Shown here in pieces: positions 44,628 to 52,550 of a stretch of 64,000 bases of DNA. The stretch comes from an uncultured Chloroflexota bacterium. Its GTDB lineage: Bacteria > Chloroflexota > Anaerolineae > Anaerolineales > Anaerolineaceae. Each line of letters starts with the position of its first letter. Position 1 is the stretch's first letter. The notes under the pieces are model-generated. The model searched no databases, had not been told where the DNA came from, and worked only from the letters and a program-made list of their open reading frames with translations. The stretch covers positions 22,918 to 86,917 of the forward strand of contig CACYHU010000054.1 of the NCBI GenBank assembly GCA_902774215.1, read 5' to 3'. Made by a program: the position numbers and the translations under genes.

Positions 44628-44704
44628 ATGTATACCCTCGAGGGTTTTGAACGAGGCGGAAAAAGGTCATAAAAAGGCCTGCAGCGGGAAAAGCCCAGTA
44701 TACC
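44628..44704 (+). promoter_or_regulatory. Structured leader of rpsT
   Basis: GTATACC occurs at 44630-44636 and again at 44698-44704, just before the ribosome-binding site. ACCCTCGAGGGT (44634-44645) is a perfect palindrome. A 14-codon frame (ATG 44628 to TAA 44672) lies inside without a good ribosome-binding site. It could be an autoregulatory S20 leader, but that is only a suggestion. Confidence 0.35.
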
Positions 44705-44722
44705 TTTGGAGGAAATTAAACA

Positions 44723-44989
44723 ATGGCAAACATTAAATCACAGAAGAAGCGCAATCGTCAGAATGAAGCTCGCAGACTGCGCAATCGTGCCGTCCGCGGC
44801 GTCACCCGTTCCGCTTTGAAAAACGCCCGCCTGGCGATCGAATCCGGCGCCGACAACCAGGAAGAACTGGTTTACATCGCCGTGAAAGCGCTCGACAAGG
44901 CTGCTCAGAAGGGTGTTATCCATAAGAATAACGTTGCCCGCCACAAGAGCCGCCTGATGCATAAACTGGCTGATGCCCGGAATGCATAA
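44723..44989 (+). CDS. rpsT: 30S ribosomal protein S20
   Basis: An 88-residue basic three-helix protein that binds 16S rRNA early in assembly of the small subunit. MANIKSQKKRNRQNEARRLRN is the typical N-terminus, and HKNNVARHKSRLMHKLA is the characteristic C-terminal helix. Length is normal. GGAGG lies 9 bases before ATG. It is expressed alone from a strong promoter with an unusual leader and is closed by a strong terminator. Confidence 0.97.
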   Translation: MANIKSQKKRNRQNEARRLRNRAVRGVTRSALKNARLAIESGADNQEELVYIAVKALDKAAQKGVIHKNNVARHKSRLMHKLADARNA

Positions 44990-45000
44990 TTGATTGCCGT

Positions 45001-45037
45001 AAAAGAGCCCGCTGAAATTCAGCGGGCTCTTTTGTTT
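45001..45037. terminator. Intrinsic terminator after rpsT
   Basis: A nearly complete palindrome, AAAAGAGCCCGCTGAA and its complement TTCAGCGGGCTCTTTT around one central A. A and T tracts on both sides make it usable from both directions (convergent with the LysM gene). Confidence 0.88.
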
Positions 45038-45082
45038 TCTCTACTTTATCAAGGTCTGCCGGCTGTCACCGCAGACTGTCTC

Positions 45083-46123
45083 TTACGGCTGAAGCGTTGC
45101 CACTTCCGGCGTAGCAGTCGCTTCCGGTAAAGGAGTAGGCGTCACAAGATTGACCTCGATCTGCAGCACCTGACCGTACTGCGGGAATGTTGTGTAGACA
45201 TTCACATTATTCAGACGCTGGATCGACTCAAGCGTTGTATTGAACTTTGCCGCAATATCGTTGTAAGAATCATTCATTTCAACCACATAGGAAACGATCT
45301 GTCCGGTCGTATACTGATCCAGCGGGATGGGCGTGGAAGTAGCAACCTGCTGCTCGGAGCCGGGAATGATCACCTCATCCCCAATGCCGATATTACAGTC
45401 CACCATACCGTTGACCTGCATGAAAAGCTCGAAATTTACACCAAAACGGTCGACCGCGATTCCCCAGCAGGTATCTCCATCCTGAACCGTATATGTTGTG
45501 GGGCCTGCAGGCTGTGCAGTCGGAACATTGGTATTGATGATCATACCGTCGGAAGTGTTGTCCGTATCATTGGTGTTATGGATATAACTTCCGGCTGCAC
45601 GGATCAGGTAACGCACCGCAGCCTCATAGTCCTCATTTTGTATCGCTTCATATCCCCGTTCCACCAGGTAAGGACCATCCGCCGATGACATATCCTCACC
45701 GTTCATGGAAAAAGCCATATTTGTCGGAACCATCAGAAGCACATATCCCTGATAATCATAAAAAAGCATTGCGGAAATGCCGGGATTCGCGGAATCAGAG
45801 ATCCGAAGGATGCCGAACCCGTTCTCCGTATCAGCAGCAGCGGTATATCCTGCATTGGCAGCTGCAGCCATATATGCATCAACAAAAGGCTGAATCAATT
45901 CCGGTCTGGGATAAAGATAAGTATCATACAGCGTATCATAATACGCATAATCTTCCTGATACAGACTGCCGATCGTCCCCAGTACCACGGCCGGATCCGG
46001 AAGCCCGTTCTGTAATTGCGGAAGAGTATTGCTGTTACCGCCTATGAGCATTTCCTGAGCTGTCACATTTCCCGATATCACCATCACCAGAACAAAAACA
46101 ATAAGGCAGATACTTTTTTTCAT
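45083..46123 (-). CDS. Secreted protein with two LysM domains
   Basis: A 346-residue protein: signal peptide (cleavage about GNVTAQ), then ~150 residues of unrecognised fold with a TPR-like RGYEAIQNEDYEAAVRYLIRAAG segment, then two LysM domains: YTVQDGDTCWGIAVDRFGVNFELFMQVNG (~200-245) and YVVEMNDSYNDIAAKFNTTLESIQRLNN (~270-315). A Thr/Pro/Ala-rich tail ends it. LysM binds N-acetylglucosamine polymers such as peptidoglycan, so it is probably cell-wall associated. GGAGGGAT precedes the ATG at 46123. Confidence 0.87.
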   Translation of the reverse strand: MKKSICLIVFVLVMVISGNVTAQEMLIGGNSNTLPQLQNGLPDPAVVLGTIGSLYQEDYAYYDTLYDTYLYPRPELIQPFVDAYMAAAANAGYTAAADTENGFGILRISDSANPGISAMLFYDYQGYVLLMVPTNMAFSMNGEDMSSADGPYLVERGYEAIQNEDYEAAVRYLIRAAGSYIHNTNDTDNTSDGMIINTNVPTAQPAGPTTYTVQDGDTCWGIAVDRFGVNFELFMQVNGMVDCNIGIGDEVIIPGSEQQVATSTPIPLDQYTTGQIVSYVVEMNDSYNDIAAKFNTTLESIQRLNNVNVYTTFPQYGQVLQIEVNLVTPTPLPEATATPEVATLQP

Positions 46124-46165
46124 GGCCGACCGATCCCTCCGGAATAAAAATATTGATATAAAAAC

Positions 46166-46195
46166 ATTATATCATATAACATTAAAGGTAACCAA
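46166..46195 (-). promoter_or_regulatory. Promoter of the LysM gene
   Basis: On the minus strand TTGGTT (46195-46190), 18-bp spacer, TATAAT (46171-46166). Confidence 0.55.
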
Positions 46196-46257
46196 CGCAT
46201 TTTGCGGGTAAGTCAAAAAAGAGCCCTATAACACAGCGGGGGTATGGGGGCCGCAGA

Positions 46258-46362
46258 CCCCGGAAATCAGGCGCGGGCTGTGGCTTTAGCAAACACACGA
46301 ACTTTCGATCCCGCGCCTTGCGAAGCATACCCTCAGGAATGCAAAGTGAGCTCTTATAGTAG
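46258..46362 (-). repeat. 105-bp structured dispersed repeat, copy 1
   Basis: Matches 63294-63398 at 101 of 105 positions (opposite orientation here). On the minus strand it can fold: AGGCGCGGG pairs with CCCGCGCCT around two small hairpins (CGA/TCG and TGTG...CACA with a GC-TAAA-GC tip), and GCAT/ATGC closes another. The surrounding 46124-46524 contains only this element, the LysM promoter and AT-rich sequence upstream of the next gene. It encodes no complete protein. Confidence 0.8.
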
Positions 46363-46524
46363 GAACCCGGATTATTTCTTTTCCGAAAATTGTAAAAGGT
46401 AACAGATAACATCTGAAAAAATAAACCATATGCCCTTGTAATATGAAATAATTTAGGCTAAAATTGAAAATAACTCGTTTATCGCGGTAAATAACATAAT
46501 TAAATTACACAATTAAGAGATCGT

Positions 46525-48744
46525 ATGATGAACCGGTATTCTGAAAAGCAATTGCAGCCCTATTTTACACCTCTGGGAACCTGGGCATTTTCCATCGGAA
46601 CCAGTATCGGCTGGGGGTCATTTGTTGTTACCTGCAATGCCTATCTTGCCACCTCTGGGATCCTGGGAACTGCGTTAGGTCTGATCATCGGAATGCTGGC
46701 GATCCTGATCATCACGCATAATCTGATCTACCTGATCAATCATAGCCAGGATGCCGGCGGGATTTATACTTATACACGAAAAATATGCGGGCTCGATTAC
46801 GGGTTCCTGACAGCCTGGTTTCTGCTGCTGACGTACCTGGCAGTACTTTGGGCAAATATCACCTCACTGCCCTTATTTGCAAGGTATTTTCTGGGCGATA
46901 TTTTCCGTTTCGGTTTTCATTACAAAATATTCGGCTATGAAGTCTGGCTGGGCGAAGCACTTCTTTCCATCGCTGCCATCCTGCTCACCACACTGTTATG
47001 CACCAAAAGCCGGAAAACCGCACAAAAAATTGAGATCGTTTCTGCACTTGTTTTTGTCATCGGGTTTACACTTTTTACGATTTTCGCCCTGATCCGCCAC
47101 CGCAGCAGTACCTTCAGTTTTGAACCATACTTTCTTCCCGACTCTCCTGCATTAAACCAGATCGTTCATATTGCAGCCATTTCTCCATGGGCTTTCATCG
47201 GCTTCGAAAATATCACGCACTTTTCCGGAGAATTTGCATTTCCTGTAAAAAAGACCCGCAGGATACTGATTACATCCGTTGTCGCAGCGACCGTGCTTTA
47301 TATCTTTGTTTCATTGCTTTCCATCAGTGCCTATCCACCGGAATACGAAAGCTGGCTGGCATATCTGAAAGATATGGGAAACCTGGAGGGGATCAAAGGT
47401 GTTCCTGCTTTTTATGCGGCATATCATTATTGGGGTAATACCGGAGTAGCTGCTTTGCTTTTTGCGTTGTTCGGTGTGATCGTGACCAGTCTGATCGGAA
47501 ACACCACAGCACTGAGCCGTTTGCTTTACGCCATGGGCCGCGATGGAGAAATGAGACATGAATTTGCAATACTCAACAGCAACCATATTCCGTCCAACGC
47601 AGTTCTGGCTATCGGTGCAATATCCATACTGATACCGTTCATCGGCAGGACCGCCATCGGCTGGATCGTGGATGTAACAACACTCGGATCTACCATTATT
47701 TATGGATTTGCTTCCTACACAATTTTCCGGGCGGCTCAATCAAAAGGGGAAAACAGAGAAATAATCACCGGGATAGCCGGCGTAATTCTCATGTCGGTAT
47801 TCGCGTCCCTGCTGCTGATCCCAAGTATTTTGACTTCCAATGCCATGGCCTCGGAATCCTACATTCTCTTTACGCTATGGGCAATTCTGGGCCTGATTTA
47901 TTTCCGCCGTCTGGTAACAAAAGACAAAGAACATCGGTACGGCCATTCGATTATCGTTTGGGTGCTTTTGCTGCTTCTCGTCCTTTTTGCATCCATGATG
48001 TGGGTCTCAAGATCGACACAGAAATCAACTGACACAGCCATGAATGCCATCTATGAATATTATCACGAGAACCTTGAAGCAGGGGATATCCCGGAAAACG
48101 ATATTGAATTTCTGCGCACACAATCTGAACGCATTGACAGCCGGAATGCACTGTATACCGTCGCGTCATTCGTGATATTTATTGTCTCGACGACGATTAT
48201 GCTCACGAATTACAATCTCATGAACTCACGGGAAAAGGAACATCAGGAAAAGCTGCGGGCAGCAGAGTCAAAGGCTGCCACAGATCCGCTGACCGGGATC
48301 AAAAACCGGCTGGCTTATGAACATTACGAAAGAAACCTGAACGATCAGATCATCAGGAAGGATCAGGACACAGAATTTGCCATCGTTATCGCTGACGTCA
48401 ATGACCTGAAAGCAGTCAATGACAACATAGGTCACAGCGCCGGTGATGAATGTATCCGCAATGCCTGTAAACGGATCTGCCATACATACCAGCACAGTCC
48501 GGTTTTCCGCATCGGCGGTGATGAATTTGCCGTGATCCTGCAGGGTGTGGATTACGAGAACCGGGAAAAGCTGCTGGAAGAGATACGGAATGTGCCGGAT
48601 CCGAAAGTTCTCGGTTCGTCACTGGCAGTAGGAATGGCTGATTTCATGCCGGGTAAGGATGAATCTGTCTTTACTGTCTTTACGCACGCCGACCGTATGA
48701 TGTATCAGCAAAAATCGGAGATGAAGAAAAAACTTGAAGCCTGA
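46525..48744 (+). CDS. APC-superfamily permease fused to a GGDEF (diguanylate cyclase) domain
   Basis: A 739-residue fusion. Residues 1-~470 are an amino-acid/polyamine (APC) permease with about 12 membrane segments (the opening GTWAFSIGTSIGWGSFVV is the TM1 signature). A further membrane helix, a ~60-residue external helical loop (~495-550), and a last membrane helix (~555-575) follow. A coiled linker then leads to the GGDEF domain at ~590-735, with intact GGDEF at residues 664-668 and DVNDLKAVND for metal/GTP binding; no RxxD inhibitory site is seen. It may couple substrate sensing to cyclic-di-GMP synthesis. It is unusual in being one chain. No other c-di-GMP gene is in the window. Confidence 0.87.
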   Translation: MMNRYSEKQLQPYFTPLGTWAFSIGTSIGWGSFVVTCNAYLATSGILGTALGLIIGMLAILIITHNLIYLINHSQDAGGIYTYTRKICGLDYGFLTAWFLLLTYLAVLWANITSLPLFARYFLGDIFRFGFHYKIFGYEVWLGEALLSIAAILLTTLLCTKSRKTAQKIEIVSALVFVIGFTLFTIFALIRHRSSTFSFEPYFLPDSPALNQIVHIAAISPWAFIGFENITHFSGEFAFPVKKTRRILITSVVAATVLYIFVSLLSISAYPPEYESWLAYLKDMGNLEGIKGVPAFYAAYHYWGNTGVAALLFALFGVIVTSLIGNTTALSRLLYAMGRDGEMRHEFAILNSNHIPSNAVLAIGAISILIPFIGRTAIGWIVDVTTLGSTIIYGFASYTIFRAAQSKGENREIITGIAGVILMSVFASLLLIPSILTSNAMASESYILFTLWAILGLIYFRRLVTKDKEHRYGHSIIVWVLLLLLVLFASMMWVSRSTQKSTDTAMNAIYEYYHENLEAGDIPENDIEFLRTQSERIDSRNALYTVASFVIFIVSTTIMLTNYNLMNSREKEHQEKLRAAESKAATDPLTGIKNRLAYEHYERNLNDQIIRKDQDTEFAIVIADVNDLKAVNDNIGHSAGDECIRNACKRICHTYQHSPVFRIGGDEFAVILQGVDYENREKLLEEIRNVPDPKVLGSSLAVGMADFMPGKDESVFTVFTHADRMMYQQKSEMKKKLEA

Positions 48745-48778
48745 ACTTCTGTCTCCCGATTTCCAGGAATCCCTGATC

Positions 48779-48813
48779 CTGCTGTGCTGTCAGGAGGCAC
48801 ACAGCACAAGCAG
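48779..48813. terminator. Hairpin between convergent genes
   Basis: CTGCT-GTGCTGT (48779-48790) pairs with ACAGCAC-A-AGCAG (48801-48813). No T-run on either side, so the role as terminator is uncertain. Confidence 0.45.
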
Positions 48814-48833
48814 GCCGGGAAAAATACAAAAAA

Positions 48834-50117
48834 TCAGCTTGCGGCAGCAAATCCCTTTTCAAGATCTGCAATAATATCGTCGATGTGCTCTGTCCCGATG
48901 GAAAGACGGATGGTATTCGGGTGGATACCCTGATCCTCCAATTCTTCCGCCGACAGTTGGGAATGGGTCGTGGTCGCGGGATGAATGACAAGAGATTTCA
49001 CATCCGCCACATTTGCAAGCAGCGAGAAGATCTCCAAAGCATCGATGAAAGCATGGGCTTCCTTCTGTCCGCCTTTGATATCAAAGGTAAAAATTGAGCC
49101 TCCGCCGTTCGGGAAATATTTCTCATAGAGCGCATGCTGGGGATGATCCGGAAGGGAGGGATGGTTGACTCTTTCGACCTGAGGATGGTTTACAAGGAAC
49201 TCAACTACCTTCTTCGTATTCTCCGCATGGCGCTCCACACGCAGGGAAAGAGTTTCCACGCCCTGTAAAAGCAGGAAAGCATTGAACGGTGATATCGCTG
49301 CACCGGTATCACGGAGCAGGATCGCCCGGACATAGGTGACAAATGCAGCCGGGCCTGCGGCATCCACAAAGGATACACCGTGATAACTGGGGTTGGCATC
49401 CGCGATCTGCGGGAATTTTCCTGCAGCCTTCCAGTCAAATTTACCGGAATCGACGATGATGCCGCCCAATGTCGTTCCATGTCCGCCAAGGAATTTCGTA
49501 GCGGAATGCACCACAATATCCGCGCCATGTTCGATCGGACGGATCAGGTAAGGCGTACCGAAAGTGTTATCAATAACGACCGGAATCTGATGCTCATGAG
49601 CTATGTCAGCGACCGCGTCAATATCCGGGATATCGGAATTCGGATTGCCCAGTGTTTCGATAAAGACAGCTTTTGTATTCGGCCGGATCGACGCTTTTAC
49701 CTCATCGAGGTTATGGATATCCACAAAGGTGGTTTTGATTCCATAAAGCTCCAGCGTATGAGCCAGGAGGTTATAACTGCCGCCGTAAATCGTCTTCTGT
49801 GCGACAATGTTGTCCCCGGCTCCTGCCAGGGCCAGGATGCTGTAGGTCACTGCCGCCGCACCGGCTGACAGTGCAAGGGCTGCCACACCGCCTTCAAGAG
49901 CCGCTACTCTTTTCTCCAATACATCCTGCGTGGAATTGGTCAGACGTCCGTAAATATTTCCCGGGTCGGCAAGTCCGAATCTGGCAGCCGCGTGTGCGGA
50001 ATTGTGGAAGACATAGGATGTCGTTTGATAAATCGGGACTGCCCGTGAATCCGTTGCGGGATCTGCCTGTTCCTGACCGACATGAAGCTGAAGGGTTTCG
50101 AATTTATAAGTGGACAT
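48834..50117 (-). CDS. metY: O-acetylhomoserine sulfhydrylase (aminocarboxypropyltransferase)
   Basis: A 427-residue PLP enzyme of the Cys/Met metabolism family, in the MetY branch by length and by the long insertion near FDWKAAGKFPQIADANPSYHG. It condenses O-acetylhomoserine with sulfide (or methanethiol) to homocysteine (or methionine). PLP Lys lies in HSATKFLGGHG, the Tyr in NIYGRLTNST, and the substrate Arg in the RLSIGTE segment. The start at 50117 (MSTYKFETLQLH) has AGAGGT upstream; the longer frame to 50171 adds residues with no ribosome-binding site. A Met/Cys leader attenuator lies directly upstream (50217-50435). In direct-sulfhydrylation pathways this one gene bypasses metB/metC. 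Confidence 0.94.
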   Translation of the reverse strand: MSTYKFETLQLHVGQEQADPATDSRAVPIYQTTSYVFHNSAHAAARFGLADPGNIYGRLTNSTQDVLEKRVAALEGGVAALALSAGAAAVTYSILALAGAGDNIVAQKTIYGGSYNLLAHTLELYGIKTTFVDIHNLDEVKASIRPNTKAVFIETLGNPNSDIPDIDAVADIAHEHQIPVVIDNTFGTPYLIRPIEHGADIVVHSATKFLGGHGTTLGGIIVDSGKFDWKAAGKFPQIADANPSYHGVSFVDAAGPAAFVTYVRAILLRDTGAAISPFNAFLLLQGVETLSLRVERHAENTKKVVEFLVNHPQVERVNHPSLPDHPQHALYEKYFPNGGGSIFTFDIKGGQKEAHAFIDALEIFSLLANVADVKSLVIHPATTTHSQLSAEELEDQGIHPNTIRLSIGTEHIDDIIADLEKGFAAAS

Positions 50118-50216
50118 GATAATACCTCTTTCTTTTTTTTCTGAATATCCGCTCTGGTTCCTCTTTACCAAACGGATGAATAAATTGACAACACCGGGCC
50201 CAAAGGCTGAAATAAC

Positions 50217-50245
50217 AAAAACCGGAGAACTGCTGAGTCCTCCGG
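50217..50245 (-). terminator. Attenuator terminator of metY
   Basis: On the minus strand CCGGAG-G-ACT-CAGC-AGT-T-CTCCGG (50245-50222), followed by TTTTT (50221-50217). A competing helix forms when GAGTTCTC (50277-50270), which overlaps the leader stop codon, pairs with GAGGACTC (50242-50235), the 5' arm of the terminator. That is a textbook antiterminator. Between here and the metY ATG (50118-50216) there is nothing else but the ribosome-binding site. Confidence 0.85.
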
Positions 50246-50275
50246 CCTGACAAACAGATTATTACAGATGAGAAC

Positions 50276-50359
50276 TCAAACAGGTACAGCAAAATACATG
50301 CACATCATCATGGCGCACATGTTCACTTTCATCATCATGCTGACAGCTGTTTTCCTCAT
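50276..50359 (-). CDS. Met/Cys-rich leader peptide of the metY attenuator
   Basis: 27 codons from ATG at 50359 to TGA at 50278-50276, preceded by AAAAGGAA. It begins MRKTAVS and contains MMMKVNMCAMMMCM before ending YFAVPV. Nine of 27 residues are Met (positions 1, 8-10, 14, 17-19, 21) and two are Cys (15, 20). This density is far above chance and matches the family pattern of amino-acid leader peptides, where scarcity of the charged tRNA stalls the ribosome and lets the antiterminator form. The stop codon overlaps the antiterminator sequence, so a non-stalled ribosome would mask it. It was too short for routine gene calling. Confidence 0.82.
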   Translation of the reverse strand: MRKTAVSMMMKVNMCAMMMCMYFAVPV

Positions 50360-50406
50360 CGGTTTGATTCCTTTTATAAATACTATTTACCTACTTGGTT
50401 AATATG

Positions 50407-50435
50407 TTTATAAACCAATATTTCCATTCTGTCAA
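50407..50435 (-). promoter_or_regulatory. Promoter of the metY leader
   Basis: On the minus strand TTGACA (50435-50430), 17-bp spacer, TATAAA (50412-50407). Start predicted near 50400, 40 bases before the leader ATG. Confidence 0.82.
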
Positions 50436-50502
50436 GTAATCTGATATATTTATGACATCAGTAAACAGATATGCTTTGAACAATATCTCATTACCACAGT
50501 TA

Positions 50503-51270
50503 TCAAACCGGCATTGTCATAAACTCATCAATAACCTTCATTACCGGAACAGCATATTCGTCTCCGCCAAACAGCCACTGCTCATGCTGCATATCAAACT
50601 CACGAATATCCGGATCCCGGAAATACTTCTTATAGCGCTTGAGATACTTTTCACCCATCTTTTTGGCATAGATGAAATGCGCCCTTGTGTGCTCCACATG
50701 GATATCCTCATCAAGCCATGTCAGCAAATCAGAATAATACTCGTTTTTGATGGACTCCGGGCTGAACTTCGCGAAGCAGTCCATGAATTTATCCGCCGCC
50801 TCATCGCTCATTTCAAAGAATTTCTTCAGCTTCTCCCGGGTTTTCATCCGTTTTTTTTCATTTCCTGTAAAGCTTGTCAGCAGCGGCACCACCAGCTTTG
50901 ACTGCAGCCAGGCTGTGAATTTACCGCACTGGTCAAGGTCGGGGCTGCCGAAGATACCGTGATCCAGATGAACATTCTCCCGCTGGATCAGCTGCCCGAC
51001 AAAACTGCTTCCCAGAGAAGAACCAACCGCACCGTCAAGTTTTCCGTTATATCTTTCGATAATATACTGTTCTATTTTTTCCGTGACAGTGATCATATCC
51101 GGAAAGATCAGACCGCTGCCGTCAAATCCGTCATAATTGACACATATCAAATGATATTTTTCTCCAAGTCTTTCAAGGACTGAACCGAAATTTGTCTGAT
51201 AGTCACATGCCGTACCCGGCAGGAGCATCAGCGTTTCTCCCGTAATGGATCCCAATTCATCAAATTGCAT
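50503..51270 (-). CDS. Alpha/beta hydrolase-fold protein
   Basis: A 255-residue protein with an alpha/beta-hydrolase-like N-terminal half: LMLLPGTACDYQTNFGSVLERL, and VGSSLGSSFVGQLIQ with the nucleophile-elbow Ser in G-S-S-L-G-S. The lid and C-terminal half are charged and less typical. Catalytic Asp/His cannot be placed with confidence, though DEFMTMPV ends the protein. The start at 51270 is chosen because AGAGGTG lies 6-8 bases before it; the ORF extension to the GTG at 51279 would bury that site. It is transcribed toward metY but ends 68 bases before metY's own promoter. Substrate unknown. Confidence 0.65.
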   Translation of the reverse strand: MQFDELGSITGETLMLLPGTACDYQTNFGSVLERLGEKYHLICVNYDGFDGSGLIFPDMITVTEKIEQYIIERYNGKLDGAVGSSLGSSFVGQLIQRENVHLDHGIFGSPDLDQCGKFTAWLQSKLVVPLLTSFTGNEKKRMKTREKLKKFFEMSDEAADKFMDCFAKFSPESIKNEYYSDLLTWLDEDIHVEHTRAHFIYAKKMGEKYLKRYKKYFRDPDIREFDMQHEQWLFGGDEYAVPVMKVIDEFMTMPV

Positions 51271-51536
51271 AAGTCTCACCTCTTGTCATTGGTTTGAACA
51301 TAAAAGTTTCGCTGCAGTCGTTTTTTGAAGATAGTTATAATTATCCGAGAACAAAATGTTATGTTTAACTAACTTGCTGTAATTTTATATCATTTTATCC
51401 AAATCGGAGACAGAATTGGCCGGAAACAGACGATTCAGCCCGCTTCATACGGACTTTGCCGCAGCAAAGTTTAAGTCCCAGTACGCTCTGTCCTGAATAG
51501 AATCGGGGAGACAAATAATTAAAAAAATTTCCGCGC

Positions 51537-51566
51537 TTCAAACTCAAGCAAAAATCGTTGTATAAT
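51537..51566 (+). promoter_or_regulatory. Promoter giving a leaderless mRNA for the methyltransferase
   Basis: TTCAAA (51537-51542), 18-bp spacer, TATAAT (51561-51566). The ATG at 51573 lies where transcription would begin, and no ribosome-binding site is present. The spacer 51271-51536 also contains a small CTTTGC/GCAAAG hairpin near 51453; nothing else is seen in it. Confidence 0.62.
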
Positions 51567-51572
51567 GGTTTT

Positions 51573-52490
51573 ATGAATAACAGTATTGAAAAACCGGTCA
51601 TAAATCTGCTGACTTCCCCGGCGTGGGAAGATTATCGTCTGCTTGACAGCGGCTGTGGAAGGAAGCTGGAACAATTCGGCCCATACCGGCTGATCCGTCC
51701 CGAAGCTGAAGCTGTCTGGTCTCCCCGCATGAGTACAGATGAATGGGAAAAAGCCGCCGCTGAGTTCATTCCTTCAGCGGAAGAGAACGGCGGGCATTGG
51801 AAAATGCTCAAAAAACTTCCTGAAAGCTGGAAAATCAGGTACCGTGATCTGACACTGAAAGCCATGCTTTCCAACTCAAAGCAGCTTGGCGTCTTCCCGG
51901 AACAGGCCTGCCACTGGGACTGGGTGAGGGAACGTATTCAAAACGCGAAACAGCCGGTGAAGGTACTGAACCTTTTCGGTTACACCGGCGCGATCAGTAT
52001 GGCCAGCGCTGCCGCGGGAGCAAAAGTGACCCATCTGGATGCTTCAAAAAAAGCAGTTGCCTGGGCAAAAGAGAACCAGGAACTCAGCAAGGTGCCGCTT
52101 GACCGTATCCGCTGGATCCTTGATGATGCGCTGAAATTTGTACAGCGGGAAGCACGCCGCGGCTCTCTGTATGAGGGGGTGATCCTTGATCCGCCGAAAT
52201 TCGGACGGGGACCGAAGGGAGAAGTATGGGAATTCTATAAAGGATTCCCGGCTCTTCTGGAAGGGTGTGCGAATGTGCTTTCCGATCGGGCAGATTTTAT
52301 GCTTGTCACGGCTTACGCTGTGAAAGCATCCTCTGTGACCCTTTATAACGCGCTCAGCGAAGTCAATCATAAGCATGGCGGAAACGTCTCTGTCGGAGAG
52401 GTCTGCAACAGAGATAACGCCGGAAGGCTGCTGTCCATGGCTGTTTACGGACGCTGGATGGCAGGACCGGAGCCAGGTTCAAAATCCTGA
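51573..52490 (+). CDS. Class I SAM-dependent methyltransferase (RlmI/RlmK-like)
   Basis: A 305-residue Rossmann-fold methyltransferase similar to RlmI/RlmK 23S rRNA cytosine methyltransferases. Motif I is VLNLFGYTGAISMASAAAGA, the acidic residue is in VTHLDASKKAVAWAKEN, and motif IV is ILDPPKFGRG, a DPPxF motif in place of the usual DPP(Y/F/S). The start at 51573 (ATGAATAAC) gives MNNSIEKP; it sits 7 bases after TATAAT, indicating leaderless translation. Substrate is probably rRNA or tRNA, unproven. It precedes the DUF6056 gene in the same direction. Confidence 0.8.
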   Translation: MNNSIEKPVINLLTSPAWEDYRLLDSGCGRKLEQFGPYRLIRPEAEAVWSPRMSTDEWEKAAAEFIPSAEENGGHWKMLKKLPESWKIRYRDLTLKAMLSNSKQLGVFPEQACHWDWVRERIQNAKQPVKVLNLFGYTGAISMASAAAGAKVTHLDASKKAVAWAKENQELSKVPLDRIRWILDDALKFVQREARRGSLYEGVILDPPKFGRGPKGEVWEFYKGFPALLEGCANVLSDRADFMLVTAYAVKASSVTLYNALSEVNHKHGGNVSVGEVCNRDNAGRLLSMAVYGRWMAGPEPGSKS

Positions 52491-52550
52491 ATTCAGCCCC
52501 ATACAGACTCGCTGCACCATAAAAAAGCAGATTAAGAAGTATCATAAAAA

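Noticed and set aside
50217..50450. SAM riboswitch or T-box upstream of metY
   Set aside because: Neither the SAM-I/II core elements nor a T-box sequence (TGGNACCGCG) is visible; the leader ORF and terminator/antiterminator explain the region.
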